This document shows positions 1 through 10,965 of a DNA stretch of 64,000 nt, piece after piece. This stretch comes from Emergomyces orientalis. Lineage: Eukaryota > Ascomycota > Eurotiomycetes > Onygenales > Ajellomycetaceae. Made by a program: the position numbers and the translations under genes. Location of the stretch: contig MOWL01000003.1 of NCBI GenBank assembly GCA_002110485.1, positions 620,001 through 684,000 on the forward strand, given 5' to 3'. The notes beneath the pieces were generated by a model. That model worked only from the letters and a program-made list of their open reading frames with translations, was not told the origin of the DNA and ran no database searches. Numbering within the stretch: the first letter of the stretch is position 1; each line of letters opens with the position of its first letter.

Positions 1-559
1 GAAAAAGGCAAAAACCAAACAGGAGAATGGAGCACCACGGGCGACAACTGAAGACGCACAAAATGAAAAGGAAAAAGAAAAGAAACCTTCTACCCTCGCC
101 ACAACCCGCATCCTGACACCCGCAGATCTTGCCAAACTCGCCGAGCTACGCGCCAAAGAAAACGTCTCGTCGCTCCTCCCGCAAAACAAGACTCAGCGCC
201 AAAAACAAGCTACCACAAACGCCGCCAGACACATGGATGATCCGCTTACCGCTGCTGAAATCGAAGGGCTTGCCGCACTTTCCGCTGGTAAAGCCACACG
301 CGCAGAGAAAATTGCGCGGATGAACGAGCTCAAGACGGATCGAACGGACCATAAGAGCAAGACTGCGAAGAAGAAGGAGAAGAAGGAGGCGCAGGGTAAG
401 AGCACGACTAACAAGGAGAAAGCAAGGAAGAAGAATTTCTTGATGACATTGGGGAAGGCGAAGAGTAAAGGGAAGAGGAGTCTGGTGGAGACGAGGAATG
501 TGCTGAAAGCGCACCATGACAGGCAGAAGAGGGGAGGGAGGAGAGGGAATAATGGATAA
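1..559 (+). CDS. SDA1: SDA1 C-terminal part (5' end outside window)
   Basis: This is the C-terminal end of Sda1, a nucleolar/nuclear protein needed for 60S ribosomal subunit maturation and export. The reading frame is open from base 2 to the stop at 557-559. It shows the family's late motif RILTPADLAKLAELRAK, then a Lys-rich linker, and the basic ending KRSLVETRNVLKAHHDRQKR followed by GGRRGNNG, which matches the usual Sda1 C-terminus. The frame is already open at the window edge, so the start and any upstream introns lie outside. Identification rests on the conserved tail and is fairly secure; only the last ~185 residues can be seen. Confidence 0.85.
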   Translation, partial: KKAKTKQENGAPRATTEDAQNEKEKEKKPSTLATTRILTPADLAKLAELRAKENVSSLLPQNKTQRQKQATTNAARHMDDPLTAAEIEGLAALSAGKATRAEKIARMNELKTDRTDHKSKTAKKKEKKEAQGKSTTNKEKARKKNFLMTLGKAKSKGKRSLVETRNVLKAHHDRQKRGGRRGNNG

Positions 560-1179
560 AGGGAGATTTAAATACCAAATAAAATAAAAGGCGGGATATT
601 TCATGACATGGGTACGGCGCCTATTTTTGTATTTTGATGACTTTTTTACGGGTTATAAAAAGTAGTAATTGAATATGCTTATTTAGCTACTGGCGGCTAG
701 AAATATGTATATATATCTGTATCTTTTCATACCCTCGAAAGTAATACAAATCAATCATTTACAGGACTAACCCCCATTGCCTCCTTCCAGCATTCTTTCC
801 TCTTATCCGCAATTAGGGCTTTGATGCTCTGTGGCCCCCGCTAGCCCCAAAGAGGATAAATGACATGCAACCACACTAGTCCATTTTGGGCAAAGTATTA
901 ACATTGTTCCGTGGATATTTCGTGTCGCGTTTACATCCTCCCTCTATGATTGGCCCTTCCCAACATCCAGCCACCTTCTGTTTCATGAGGCTCTTTCTCC
1001 TAAATTCCTTCCACTTGCCCACACATCTCACATATCTTACCCTTTATATCCATCACAGCAATTTCATATAACCCTACACCTGTTCCATGTCAATTCAATA
1101 GATATCGATACAGCCAAGCCATAACTGAACGAAGCGCCTCCCTAGTACTCGATCGTCCACAACCTTCCCCGACTCCAAG
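560..1179. other. Intergenic between SDA1 and the RNR regulator
   Basis: AT-rich 3' flank of SDA1 and 5' flank of the next gene. C/T-rich tracts near 960-1160 look like a fungal promoter or 5' UTR. No gene or RNA recognised. Confidence 0.5.
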
Positions 1180-2097
1180 ATGGAACCCAAATCCACTATC
1201 AACACATCCACCTCCTCCTCCAAGCGACGACGCTTCCAAGTCCCAATAACAAATTACTTCCAATCTAGTGATTCTACCTCTTCCCCTGATGGCTCCTCGC
1301 ATTTCAACTACGCAGCACCAACCCACTCTCCAGCCCCGTCTCTTCCTCACAAAGTCCAATCCTCCTTCCTGACCGTCGGCATGCGCGTTCGCAAATCAGT
1401 ACCCGAGGGCTACAAAACAACTACAAAGACGGGTGTATACATGTCACATACAAACTCTTCTTCAACGATTTCTCAAGCTCCCACTATTACTACCTCTACA
1501 TCATACGCAGAGCTAGCACCCTTCTGCGGTATTCTGAAAACGGGCAATTTCGCCGTCCAGACCTTCCCACGGCCCGCGGCGGGGTCAAATCAAGCAATGC
1601 ACCACAGCCACGCACTGGACGAGGATTGGGATAAGGGTTCCATCCCCTCAAGCAGTCTAGAATCGACCGATTCATCCTCCACCCAATCAACAATTCCGCC
1701 ACCAACTCCCAACCCACACAAACGGTCATTCGAGCCTGAGCTTGTGGACTCGGACAGTGAAAGCAAAGAGGATGAATATTCCAGTATCTTCCCGCGCGGG
1801 TTTCATCAGATGTGGAAATCTATCATTCCTTTCACTACAGCACTGCCCTCATCATCTTCTCCCACTCCCTCTAGCTCGTCGTCACGGCCAATCTTGCTTC
1901 CGAGACTGGGGCAGAAGATCGGCAGATATCAACGTCATCACAAAGGGCATGATTGTGGTCAAGAGAATCATGACCCCATTGCTGTTTCGATGTCACAGGC
2001 TGTCGATTTTGAAGAAGCTGAATTCTTGCGCCGGAGAGAAGAGGTTGATGATGCTGCTCTCAACATTGGAATGGAGGTGGAGATGGGTGGTGTTTGA
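1180..2097 (+). CDS. Ribonucleotide reductase regulator, Dif1/Spd1 family
   Basis: Single-exon ORF of 305 residues. The N-terminus has a basic patch followed by RRRFQVPITNYFQ (about residues 17-29), and residues ~57-81 read HKVQSSFLTVGMRVRKSVPE then GYKT. This second block is the hallmark of the fungal RNR-inhibitor family (Dif1/Spd1/Hug1-like, Pfam RNR_inhib). Members bind the small RNR subunit and control its nuclear import or inhibit the enzyme, and are usually degraded on DNA damage or in S phase. The rest is low-complexity Ser/Thr/Pro sequence with an acidic stretch (SDSESKEDE) and is probably disordered. The ATG at 1180 gives the conserved N-terminus. Family membership is good; whether it acts like Dif1 or Spd1 cannot be told from sequence. 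Confidence 0.75.
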   Translation: MEPKSTINTSTSSSKRRRFQVPITNYFQSSDSTSSPDGSSHFNYAAPTHSPAPSLPHKVQSSFLTVGMRVRKSVPEGYKTTTKTGVYMSHTNSSSTISQAPTITTSTSYAELAPFCGILKTGNFAVQTFPRPAAGSNQAMHHSHALDEDWDKGSIPSSSLESTDSSSTQSTIPPPTPNPHKRSFEPELVDSDSESKEDEYSSIFPRGFHQMWKSIIPFTTALPSSSSPTPSSSSSRPILLPRLGQKIGRYQRHHKGHDCGQENHDPIAVSMSQAVDFEEAEFLRRREEVDDAALNIGMEVEMGGV

Positions 2098-3022
2098 ATG
2101 TTTTATTACTCTGGCCCCTTTTGCCCTTTATTTTGTGGAGTGATATCCTGTCTATTTTATATTTTATATTTTATGTTTTATATTTTTTTTTTGTATTTTT
2201 CCTGCATTAATCTGGGATATGGGTTCGTCGCCGGCTTGGCCCTGGCCCTGGCACTGGGATGGAGTTTTTGATCTAGCTTGGGGGATATATCTGTATATCT
2301 GTTATGTTTATTTAGGAGGCCTAATTACTTTTTGTACACTTGCCCAATGTTTGGAAAAGGGGCCATCCTGTGGATCTTCCAAAATCATTCAGTCTTTGTA
2401 TACTCATCTTGGCTTTGAGCCCCAGAATTGTCCCCGCTGCATTTTAAAATGTTCAGTGGATTTAGGGTTTGAATCTGCATTACTCTTTTCTCACATTCTC
2501 CTCTTCTGCTTTTGCTCACATCAAGGACGCCCAAATAGGCTCATTGTACCCATTGGTGAAGGACCTAACAGCTACCCTCTTTTCCCCTGCGCGAATGTCC
2601 TTTGTTTTGGTATCGATTTGTCTCGTCATACCCCCAGCGTGGATCGACGGCCGTTACTATGCACGCTACCAACGGTAGTGGTAGGAGGTTTATTGAAGTC
2701 TGTTAGTCAGGGCTTTCAGTTTTTCAGGGACCAGCGGGCGGCGCGGCGCCCTAGCGCTTAATTATTAAGTTGGGCTACAGGCGTGCAGGAGGTCTGAAAC
2801 CATGTGCAGGGGCGAACCCTGTCACGTCACGTGGACCTGTCGTGACTCAAGCGTTTCGATAAGGGGAGGTAGATGGGTTGGGATATCATGATATATTAGC
2901 TTTAATATTACGCTGCGCTCACCAGAGACTTTAACGGTCCTCGATTCTGCATCACACCGTGAACTCAAACCTAACAAGTCCTATTTAACCCTTCTCCTTT
3001 TAGTTCGAGGCCAGCATCTAGA
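2098..3022. other. Intergenic, T-rich 3' flank and GlnRS promoter
   Basis: Starts with a T-rich run (2140-2200) typical of a fungal 3' UTR. It contains a 180-codon open frame (2219-2761, +) with no recognisable domain and composition like non-coding DNA. No other feature seen. Confidence 0.5.
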
Positions 3023-5613
3023 ATGTCAACCTCTACCGAATTACCAGTTCGCTCGAATCCCAAACAAAACGCACAGCCCAAAGCTGTTCGTGGGCACCTA
3101 AGCTTCAATGACCCTGACCAAATGTTCAAGACGGGGCTTTCTTTGTGATGTTTATCAGGAGAAACCCATTGGGGATTTTGGTGGAGTTGACAAAGTAGTA
3201 ACACGTTTTCCGCCAGAACCAAATGGCTATCTTCATATTGGTCATTCCAAAGCTATCGCTGTGAACTTTGGCTTTGCAAGGTTCCATGGTGGGGATTGCT
3301 ACCTGCGTTTTGATGATACAAACCCCAAGGGCGAGGAAGAGCGATATATCCAGAGCATCCGGGAGTTGGTTGCTTGGCTAGGTTTCAGACCAGTTCGCAT
3401 TACCTACTCGAGTGATTATTTTGACCGACTGTATGAATTGGCAGAGACTTTGATTCTAAAAGATAAGGCATATGTGTGCCATTGCACGGGTGAGAGCTCC
3501 CGCATGCAATCAGAGGATCTGGTGATAAGCTTCCATGTGGCTCTTTTTTTAACTACGATATAGAGAGCGAAATCAAAGCCCAACGTGGTGTGGACACTAC
3601 CACTGGGATAAAGGGGAACGCTCGTTACGCATGCACTCACCGCGGCCGCTCTGTCTCTGAATCTCTAATGGAATTCCGTGCAATGCGAGAAGGGAAATAT
3701 CGCGCTCAAGAGGCGGTGTTGCGTATGAAGCAAGATCTGAGCAGTGGTAATCCCCAAATGTGGGACGTCACCGCATATCGAGTTGTTGAGGATGATGATG
3801 GCAATTTTTGCAAACATCCGCGCACTGGTGATAAATGGAAGGTTTATCCCAGTTATGATTTCACTCATTGTTTATGCGATAGTTTCGAAGGTGTTACCCA
3901 TTCCCTCTGCACCACGGAATTTGAGTTGTCGCGAGAGTCATATGAATGGCTTTGTGACGAACTTGAAGTATACAAACCTATGCAGCGAGAGTACGTACTG
4001 GTTGTATTTCACATAACGATGTGTGTTAATTCGATTTGGCTCCATTAGCTAAAGTTTCATCCCATAGATTCGGGCGTTTGAATATGAACAGTACCGTACT
4101 GTCAAAGCGCAAACTTATCACTCTTATCAAGGATAAGTATGTAAGGGACTGGGACGATCCTCGTCTATTCACACTTGTTGGACTTCGCCGGCGCGGTATA
4201 CCCCCGGGCGCCATTTTGTCCTTCGTCAATGAGCTGGGCGTCACGAAATCGAAATCCACAATCGAAATCCATCGCTTTGAAAGATCGGTGCGCGTATACT
4301 TGGAAAGTACTGTACCACGACTCATGCTTGTACTTGATCCCATTCGCGTGCTTATAGAGAACCTTCCGGAGGATTATGTTGAAATGGTTGAAATTCCATT
4401 TTTCAAAGACCCTAGCTATGGTGTACGTGTATCACTTCCGCATATGCAAGGTACCTTGCCCCGCAGGTTCAATCTGACAATGTTCCCCAGATACATTCAG
4501 TCCCGTTCACGAACACTGTGTATATTGACCGCAGCGACTTCCGAGAGACTGCCTCGGAGAACTTTTACCGTTTGAGCCCGGGTGGCTCCGTTGGTTTGAT
4601 GAAAGTCCCGTTCCCCATCACGGCAATATCCTATGAAAGCGATCTGGCAACCGGGCTAGTCACTACCGTACATGCCAAATATGAAACTCCAGAGGAAAGC
4701 GCACCACGGAAAAAACCCAAATCGTAAGCCTGCTTAATACATCCAGAGCCCCTCCCAAAATCAGCCCCTTTGAGCAAACGCTAATGTAATATAAGATACA
4801 TCCACTGGGTTGCCTATTCGCCCGCTCATAATTCTCCGATAAAAGCCGAAGTCCACAGTTTTAATCCCCTTTTCAATTCAACAAATCCCCTATCCCACCC
4901 AGAGGGCTATCTCGCAGATATAAATCCAAATTCCGAAGAAGTGTTCCCCGACGCACTTCTAGAAATTGGCTTCAAAGAGATACAGGAGCGAGCGCCCTGG
5001 CCTGTCAATGCTGGGGAAAACAGAATGGATGACTGGCATGATGTTCCGCACCCTACTGGCCCCGAATCTGTTAGGTTTTATGAAACGGAGGATAAGACGG
5101 AGAGTGGAGCTAGCATAATATGCACATATATAGGGAGGAATTAATATATTGAGATATATGGTATTGTGGTCTGTGTGCTCTGAGCTCTGCTCTAGCTAAA
5201 TATCTATGGGTTTTCCATGGCTATTTATACCCGTGAATCCATCTTAGGCTGCCCAACAACTATCCATCAATAATATGAGTGATTTACATGCTATATTGAT
5301 CGTATCGTGATATTCTCAGCTGAATACCTCTGACTTTGTAGAAAAATCAATGTAATGGCGAATATATTAAAGATCGGCGAAGATGAGGGTGTATTTGGTG
5401 GAGATTCCATCGGAGTTCGCCGTGTGGCAATTAGTGTGGCAATTGAACATGTGTGTATGTCTTAGCCAATGAATGTGTGGCGATAATCTCATGTTTCACA
5501 GGTTTCAAGGAATGCGAGTTGCGTATTTTTGTGAGGATAAGGACAGCACGGCCGAGAAGGTGGTGCTCAATAGGATTGTGACGTTGAAGGAGGACGCGGG
5601 AAAGGGAGTGTGA
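3023..5613 (+). CDS. GLN4: Glutaminyl-tRNA synthetase (one apparent frameshift)
   Basis: Class I synthetase charging tRNA-Gln in the cytosol. Predicted exons: 3023-3489, 3564-3990, 4068-4422, 4491-4723, 4796-5074, 5502-5613. Introns begin GTGAGA, GTACGT, GTACGT, GTAAGC and GTTTTA, and every splice phase fits. Visible landmarks are FPPEPNGYLHIGHSK (HIGH motif, ~residue 72), DDTNP, NPQMWD, the KMSKS-like VLSKRKL (~308), DWDDPRL and the C-terminal VLNRIVTLKEDAGK. The exons sum to 1873 nt, one more than a multiple of three. The frame breaks at GGGG (3133-3136), between MFKTG and FLCDVY; removing one G gives 623 residues, near the usual fungal length. The last intron (427 nt) is unusually long with a weak donor; if it is not spliced, the protein ends at 5144 with a foreign tail. 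The start at 3023 is chosen because FNDPDQMFKTG precedes the catalytic core in the family. Confidence 0.85.
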
Positions 5614-5824
5614 GCTAAGAATTTGATTTCACGAGCTGAGAATTATGGTTTGGTAGTTGGCTTGGTTTTGTTTCTACTATTTCCACCCCCCCTTGATTTA
5701 AAGCTGTTATGATCCTAACCCATTATCTTGATATCACAAACTCATATTTGAACAATTTTAACGACCCCATACATTGGGCAGGGAGCGCATGTGCATGAAT
5801 GCGCCACCTTGATCCAAGGCTCCC

Positions 5825-8336
5825 CTAAATCATGTTCTCACTCATCACCATATTGAATGCATGCTGGCCATCCTCCAACATCTGACGCCTACCATCCAAA
5901 TGTTCGCGCATCCGCACTATTTCGGGGGGTTCGGAAGCAAGGAGGTGGATCTCTTTGTCGCTGTAGCGGGCCAAAACCTTTGGTGAGAAAACTTCAGCGA
6001 GAAGTGAAACCAGATGTCGCTCGATGACTTGTTTAGCGACCACATCGATGAAATATTTTTTCTCGCACTAGGTATGTAGCGGTTAGACTCTTCTTAAAAC
6101 ATTAGAGATGGGGATTTTTCTTTTTCCAAGTTGGCATACAGGTACTTACCTTATAGTATGCGTCATGTGCATCGAGGGCTTGTTCGGCAGAAACTTTATC
6201 CATATCTCGTTCAATAGCTTGACCGAGCTTATTATTGAATTTCGTCGGGTCAATGTAGCTCTTCTTCTCGTACCCTGATCCCCCAGACCAGGTCTCTTTG
6301 TCAATTTCCACCGTGGCATCCTGGGCTGTTACCTTGATGTTGCGCGTGGACCTTTCCTGTTGTATTTTTTGCCAAGTGTCAGTGAAGTAGTGATTGTAGG
6401 TGATGAGCTGGCCGTTCTTATCATTCCCAATGCTCTTCAGTTCATTCAAAGCTGCTTCGCTAGCCCGTCTCAGAGTTGGAAGCACAGTCAGGTGGAGAAT
6501 TCCTTTTTTGATTTCCGGAGACGCAACATGGTCCAAAACTTGGAGTAAGAACATTCTGCAAGTAGCTGCGATTTTGGTAAGGTGATCGCGGGCGATAGAC
6601 TCCCAGTCTTTGGATTGTTCCCAGAACAAATGGCTAATTAGCATTGGGTTGAAAATCCCGGGAAGCTCACGGCCACGACATTGATCTAACATCTTAACCA
6701 ACATTTTGATAGCTTGTTTCCGGGTCAAGCTCTTCGGCGTAATCGATTCTGACTGCTCTGAGTTTGAAGCCTCTGCTTCTGACTGCTCTGAATTTGAAGC
6801 CTCTGCTTCTGACTGCTCTGAATTCGACGCCTCTGACTCTGGAGATGAATCTTCATGCGCGTTTTCATCCCAGACTTCAAATTGGTGCCCGTGCAGATGC
6901 ATACGCTCGGCAAACCGAATATTTAGGCGTTGCACAACTGCTCTGAGACGGCGAGAATTTTCTTGTTTGTTGATGGGTGCGAAAAATCTGAGGCCACCAA
7001 AAAAACCATTGTCGTAATTACCATTCAGTGCAGACACTGCTAAATCATAGGCGGAGCTGAAAAAATCGGCTAGGTATGCTCGTTGATCCGCAAGTGTGGG
7101 CCGGCTTCTGCCCAAACCCTGAAGTTCCATGCAGACGGTCGCCGCCATTTCGTCAAGCTCGTTTTTGAGAGTCGGTAGTTCCCGCTTCAAATGCTCGAAT
7201 AGAAGGTGGCTCAACCGTTCGCGAAGCGAATCGATGCCAGTCATGTGTTTGGGGAGCACTTTATAGCTCCCATCATTAAAGAACAAGCGCTCCTTCAGGT
7301 TACGTTCTGTGCAACAGAGGTGGTGCTCGTCATCCCCAGGGTTCTTTAACAGGTGCCATCCAAGTTCGAAGTAAATATCACGGTTCTGTGCTAGGTCAAG
7401 CCAAACACGCTCATTATCAGACCCCGACCGCAAGAAATCTGGTTTTGTAATAACACCAAGAGTGCGTGTTCCTTTTGGATCAAATTTTCGACAGTCTTTC
7501 AGAATGACTTGATTGGCATAGTCATTCTTGGCTGAGACAACAGCGAGTATAATTGTGCGCGGTTGCCAAATATAGTGTTTAACAGGGGATTTTATCAGCT
7601 CAACATCATCCTCCGATTGAGACTTATTCGCGGAATGTATAAGGCCTGGGAGATCGACCAAGGTGCTGTAGCTAGGGTTAGTTCATAACCCATTTGGAGA
7701 ATGGGGTGGAAACCCACAATTGAGGTCGACCTGGCCCACAAATCTCAATGCTTAAAACGTCTTTGCAAAACGCTTTATGTTCATTCAGCCCCTCTCTTTA
7801 ATTGCATCATCGATGATGGAAGGGAGTTGTGCAAAGTCGCTGATCATCCTGGCGAACTTGCGGAGTCGACTTTGTTCGTCCTCGGGGCGGTTGCTGTCAG
7901 GATTTATTTTGCATTGAATGCTCGGCACCACCTCCCGCCTCATAATAATCTCTGTTGCAAAGCGGGTGCATAGGTTTTCCTTTCGTGGGAACGGAATCTC
8001 CGTGATAGCTTCAAGTACAGAACTCTTGCCGGACGATTGATCGCCACAAACCACAATTTGGGGCAGTTGCAAAATCGAACTTAGTCCTGCACGACGAAGC
8101 CGGTCAACCAAGTCAAGTAGTTCACGTTGCTCAGTACTCTGGAGACCCTCCAGAGAAGAATTCGTGAATCCCGTGTCGTCCAGGGAACCTTGCCCATCTT
8201 GAGATGGGGTCCAAGTGGGAAGTTCGTCAGATTGGGTCGCTTGTTGCTCGTCAATCTAGGAAAGGGTTTAGCCAAAACCGTTAAACAGCGACGATATACA
8301 TACCGATCCAGGTTCAGGAGGAGAGTCCATTCTCAT
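5825..8336 (-). CDS. Dynamin/Mx-like GTPase (one apparent frameshift)
   Basis: Large GTPase of the dynamin superfamily, closest in layout to Mx-like fungal proteins. Exons on the minus strand: 8304-8336, 7718-8255, 6150-7665, 5825-6067; donors GTATGT, GTGGGT and GTAAGT, and the second intron has a CTAAC branch point. G1 is GDQSSGKSS, G3 is VDLPG and G4 is TKPD. The stalk follows, and the C-terminal GED-like exon begins KKYFIDVVAKQVIERHLV. In exon 2 the frame stops after IIDDAIKERG, but the next frame continues with HKAFCKDVLSIEICGPGRPQ and leads into TLVDLPG across the intron. One extra base at the CCCC run (7789-7792, + strand) would restore about 777 residues. The stalk carries three copies of a 10-residue acidic repeat. 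It is either a recent pseudogene or a consensus error. Confidence 0.75.
6755..6844 (-). repeat. 30-bp coding tandem repeat, three copies
   Basis: Three near-identical 30-bp units within the dynamin-like gene, each encoding EASNSEQSEA-like acidic Ser/Glu sequence in the stalk region. The copies are in frame, so unit number can change without disrupting the protein. Boundaries are approximate. Confidence 0.75.
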
Positions 8337-8459
8337 ATTTTGGCCAAACTAACTCAAATACTCGGGAAACCTGATGATCAACGAAAATAAAAATGTAGCC
8401 ATGTGAAGATTAGGAAATTTTTCCGAGAAAGTAGCCAATGGATCGAGCCATTTATATAA

Positions 8460-8864
8460 ATGCACGAGAAGTCAACTCCATCAGGTTTGAAAAACCATTG
8501 TTGGATGGAATTGGAACTGTTCTGGAGCACACCAAAGAAATGCATGACTTCAGATTCAATAGACAGAACGCCAGGCAATCGCATGGACCCGGCTGCGATA
8601 CATTATGATGACAATGAAAAGCAAAGCAGTAAATCATGGATCGATCTAGAAATGGTTACCACGGCGGGACCATATAATGATGCTCAGATGAGTCCAGAGT
8701 ACTACAGGTGTATTAATCCCAAGGAAGTGGTTTGGAATGCCCACCAGGACAAGGACAACGGAAAGGATCAACCAACTAAGCCTTTCAAGAGATCTTCATT
8801 GATGCGTCTAGAGAGCGTTCACCAACTGATCTCACCCAAAGAAAAAATTAACTACACGGCATAG
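8460..8864 (+). CDS. Hypothetical small protein (weak)
   Basis: Open frame of 134 codons starting 123 bp from the divergently read dynamin-like gene. No family, signal peptide or membrane segment is recognised. The product is hydrophilic with several Lys/Asp/Ser stretches. No intron signal extends it. Length alone is slightly above chance for this composition, so it may be spurious or part of a 5' UTR. Confidence 0.2.
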   Translation: MHEKSTPSGLKNHCWMELELFWSTPKKCMTSDSIDRTPGNRMDPAAIHYDDNEKQSSKSWIDLEMVTTAGPYNDAQMSPEYYRCINPKEVVWNAHQDKDNGKDQPTKPFKRSSLMRLESVHQLISPKEKINYTA

Positions 8865-10221
8865 AAGCTTCTGTTTTGTCTGGCAATCAATCTAGATAGG
8901 CGAAATACCAGCGTAAGGGTCAAGCATTCAAAGAAGCCCCACATAGCATGTTGACGGCCCATGGAAAACATATCAAGACTATACGAAAAAATATGCCGTC
9001 AGCCGACAGGAAAGAGAAGAAGGGAGAAAAAATATATAACCAAAAACATAACATGTGAGAGAAATAAAGAGTTATTGTGGAATCCAATACATTTGTTTTT
9101 AGGTGGCTGGGGTGGTGAGGGAGGAGGAGAATGAAGGAGATCAGAACAATTAAATGTCAAGAAAAGCAAAGCAAAGAGGTAATGTATTAGTTAAGTTCCA
9201 CAGGCAAGTAAGCGAGTTAAACATGTGCGGGTAAACCGTTAAAAGCCTGTTGTTCAACAGAATCTTTGATGGGTATTTTTAGGCCAAAAGTCGCTCAACA
9301 TCATGCGCATGATTAGCCATTCAAGTTGACATTTATATACTGTCTCAATCCTGGGGCTACAAGAAGCAACGACAAATTGATTGCATTGCAACTGAAAATA
9401 AAACTCAATGGTAAACTTGTTTTTTTATTATTTTCTTACATTTCAAGCTAATCTGAAAGGTATTCAGCTAGTGGAAGATGTTCGTAATAAAGGAAATACA
9501 TCCTAGGATTGATAGGGGTATTTTGAAACACCCCGTTCTACAATCCTTGCGCAAAACCCGAAGTCAAAATAATAAACAGAGAGTATTATTGAAGTGTCAT
9601 CTCTAGGCAAAAATCCATGGAAATATACATACATACATGCATATCAAACATGCGGGCTGAATAGAATAATGGAATAAAAATAGTAATATTGGGATCTTAC
9701 ATTGCGGATATCAAGCGCCATACGGAGCATGCAGCTTCAGTTCAGGGAAATCCAAGCGTATATGTATGATGGTTTGAGAGAACGCCGAGGCCGCGTTAAA
9801 TACGGTCCAAAAATTCAGATATGTAAATAAATAAAAACCGTCTTTCATTAGCCACCAAAGCCAGTTCCATAATTACTTCACATGAAAATAGATATCTAAG
9901 TCTCCTCCCGGGAGAAGGAAAGGGGGATGAAAAGAAGAGAGAGATTTAAAAATGGACATGGTTGGGGGTCGTAACGAGGAGGGGTTTTCTGGGATCTTTC
10001 ATTCCCCTAGTCAAAGCCATTGCTCGCTGAAGCGTGTTGCGCGGAGATCATAGTTTTGCTAGATGGGCAAATCTATCTGGGGAAACTGGTCGAGAAAGGG
10101 CGAGTGTTGTTCCAAAGCTGAGCGCGAAAGGTAAACCCTAGTAACCGCGGACGGAGTGTTAACGAACTACCCTGGTAGCGGCGGTGAAGGAGAGCAACGA
10201 AGTAAAATGTCAAGCTCACCT
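8865..10221. other. Intergenic, AT-rich
   Basis: About 1.35 kb without a supported ORF. Part (roughly 9.8-10.2 kb) is probably the 3' UTR of the secreted-protein gene read from the right. Short purine-rich runs are seen; no RNA gene or repeat family recognised. Confidence 0.45.
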
Positions 10222-10965
10222 TTATAGTCCCAGACCAAGTCCACTGATGGTGGAAAGGACGGGTCCAAGGAGCGGTGCGACACCAGCCATGCCGAGAACC
10301 TGGGTGAAGATGGAGAGGGGGCCAGCGACAATGCCGAGGATACCGCCAGCACCCCCACCGAGGAGACCACCAACGATTGGGAGGCTGCCAATGATAGGGT
10401 CACGGGTAGTAAGACCCTGAACTGGAACATCGAGTGCGTCAAGCTTGGGGGCAATGTCCTTCAGGCCGTTCTTGGTCAGGGGGGCGATCTTGGAAACGAG
10501 GGCCTTGAGCGCTCCCAAAAGCTGCTCCTGCTTCTCCTTCGAGAGGCCAGGGATCTCGGGGAGTTTGCCGTCGACAGCCTTCTCAACCTGGAGGGCGGAT
10601 GCGATTTCAGTGATGGATTGGATCATTTGCGCAGATTGCTCTGGGCTCATGCCGCTGATCTCGGCCTCAGCATCCTGGCGGGCCTTGATTGGGAGGGGAA
10701 GGCCTCCCAATCCTCCTCCCAATCCTCCTCCCAACCCTCCTCCCAAGAGGCCCTGGAGAGGTCCCAAAAGAGATCCCAAACCAGCTGCGCCGATACCCTT
10801 GGTGACTGAAGGGACAAGTTGGCCGGTCAAGGCATCAGGAATGCCCTGGACAGACTGCAAAGCTCCGAGACCTGGAAGTTGGGGGAGTCCTGGGATGATG
10901 GGAGTCGGGGCGGCAATAGCAGAGCCAGCAAGGGCAAATGCGGCAGAGACGACGGAGAGCTTCAT
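10222..10965 (-). CDS. Secreted Gly/Leu-rich hydrophobic protein
   Basis: Single-exon gene, 247 residues. The N-terminus MKLSVVSAAFALAGSAIAAP is a clear signal peptide with a likely cleavage after AIA. The mature part opens with PTPIIPGLPQLPGLG, has a glycine tract (GGGLGGGLGGGLGG at ~75-88) made by a short tandem DNA repeat, then a dibasic-like KARQDAE that may be a processing site. A charged helical middle (MSPEQSAQMIQSITEIASAL, then KEKQEQLLGALKALVSKIAP) precedes a hydrophobic Gly-rich C-terminal third ending ISGLGLGL. No transmembrane anchor or GPI consensus is obvious. The layout suggests a cell-wall or extracellular structural protein, but no function is known to me. Relatives with the same layout would be expected mainly in Onygenales/Eurotiales. 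Confidence 0.7.
   Translation of the reverse strand: MKLSVVSAAFALAGSAIAAPTPIIPGLPQLPGLGALQSVQGIPDALTGQLVPSVTKGIGAAGLGSLLGPLQGLLGGGLGGGLGGGLGGLPLPIKARQDAEAEISGMSPEQSAQMIQSITEIASALQVEKAVDGKLPEIPGLSKEKQEQLLGALKALVSKIAPLTKNGLKDIAPKLDALDVPVQGLTTRDPIIGSLPIVGGLLGGGAGGILGIVAGPLSIFTQVLGMAGVAPLLGPVLSTISGLGLGL

Noticed and set aside
2219..2761. 180-codon ORF (+) between the RNR regulator and GlnRS
   Set aside because: No domain, odd Trp/Cys-rich composition and a position in the 3' flank; probably chance.
3108..3563. GlnRS starting at the ATG at 3108
   Set aside because: It would lose the conserved FNDPDQMFKTG segment just upstream in the other frame; the frameshift at GGGG explains both better.
5075..5144. 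Stop at 5144 as the normal GlnRS C-terminus
   Set aside because: The tail after VRF is unlike any GlnRS, while the true conserved ending occurs at 5502-5613 in correct phase.
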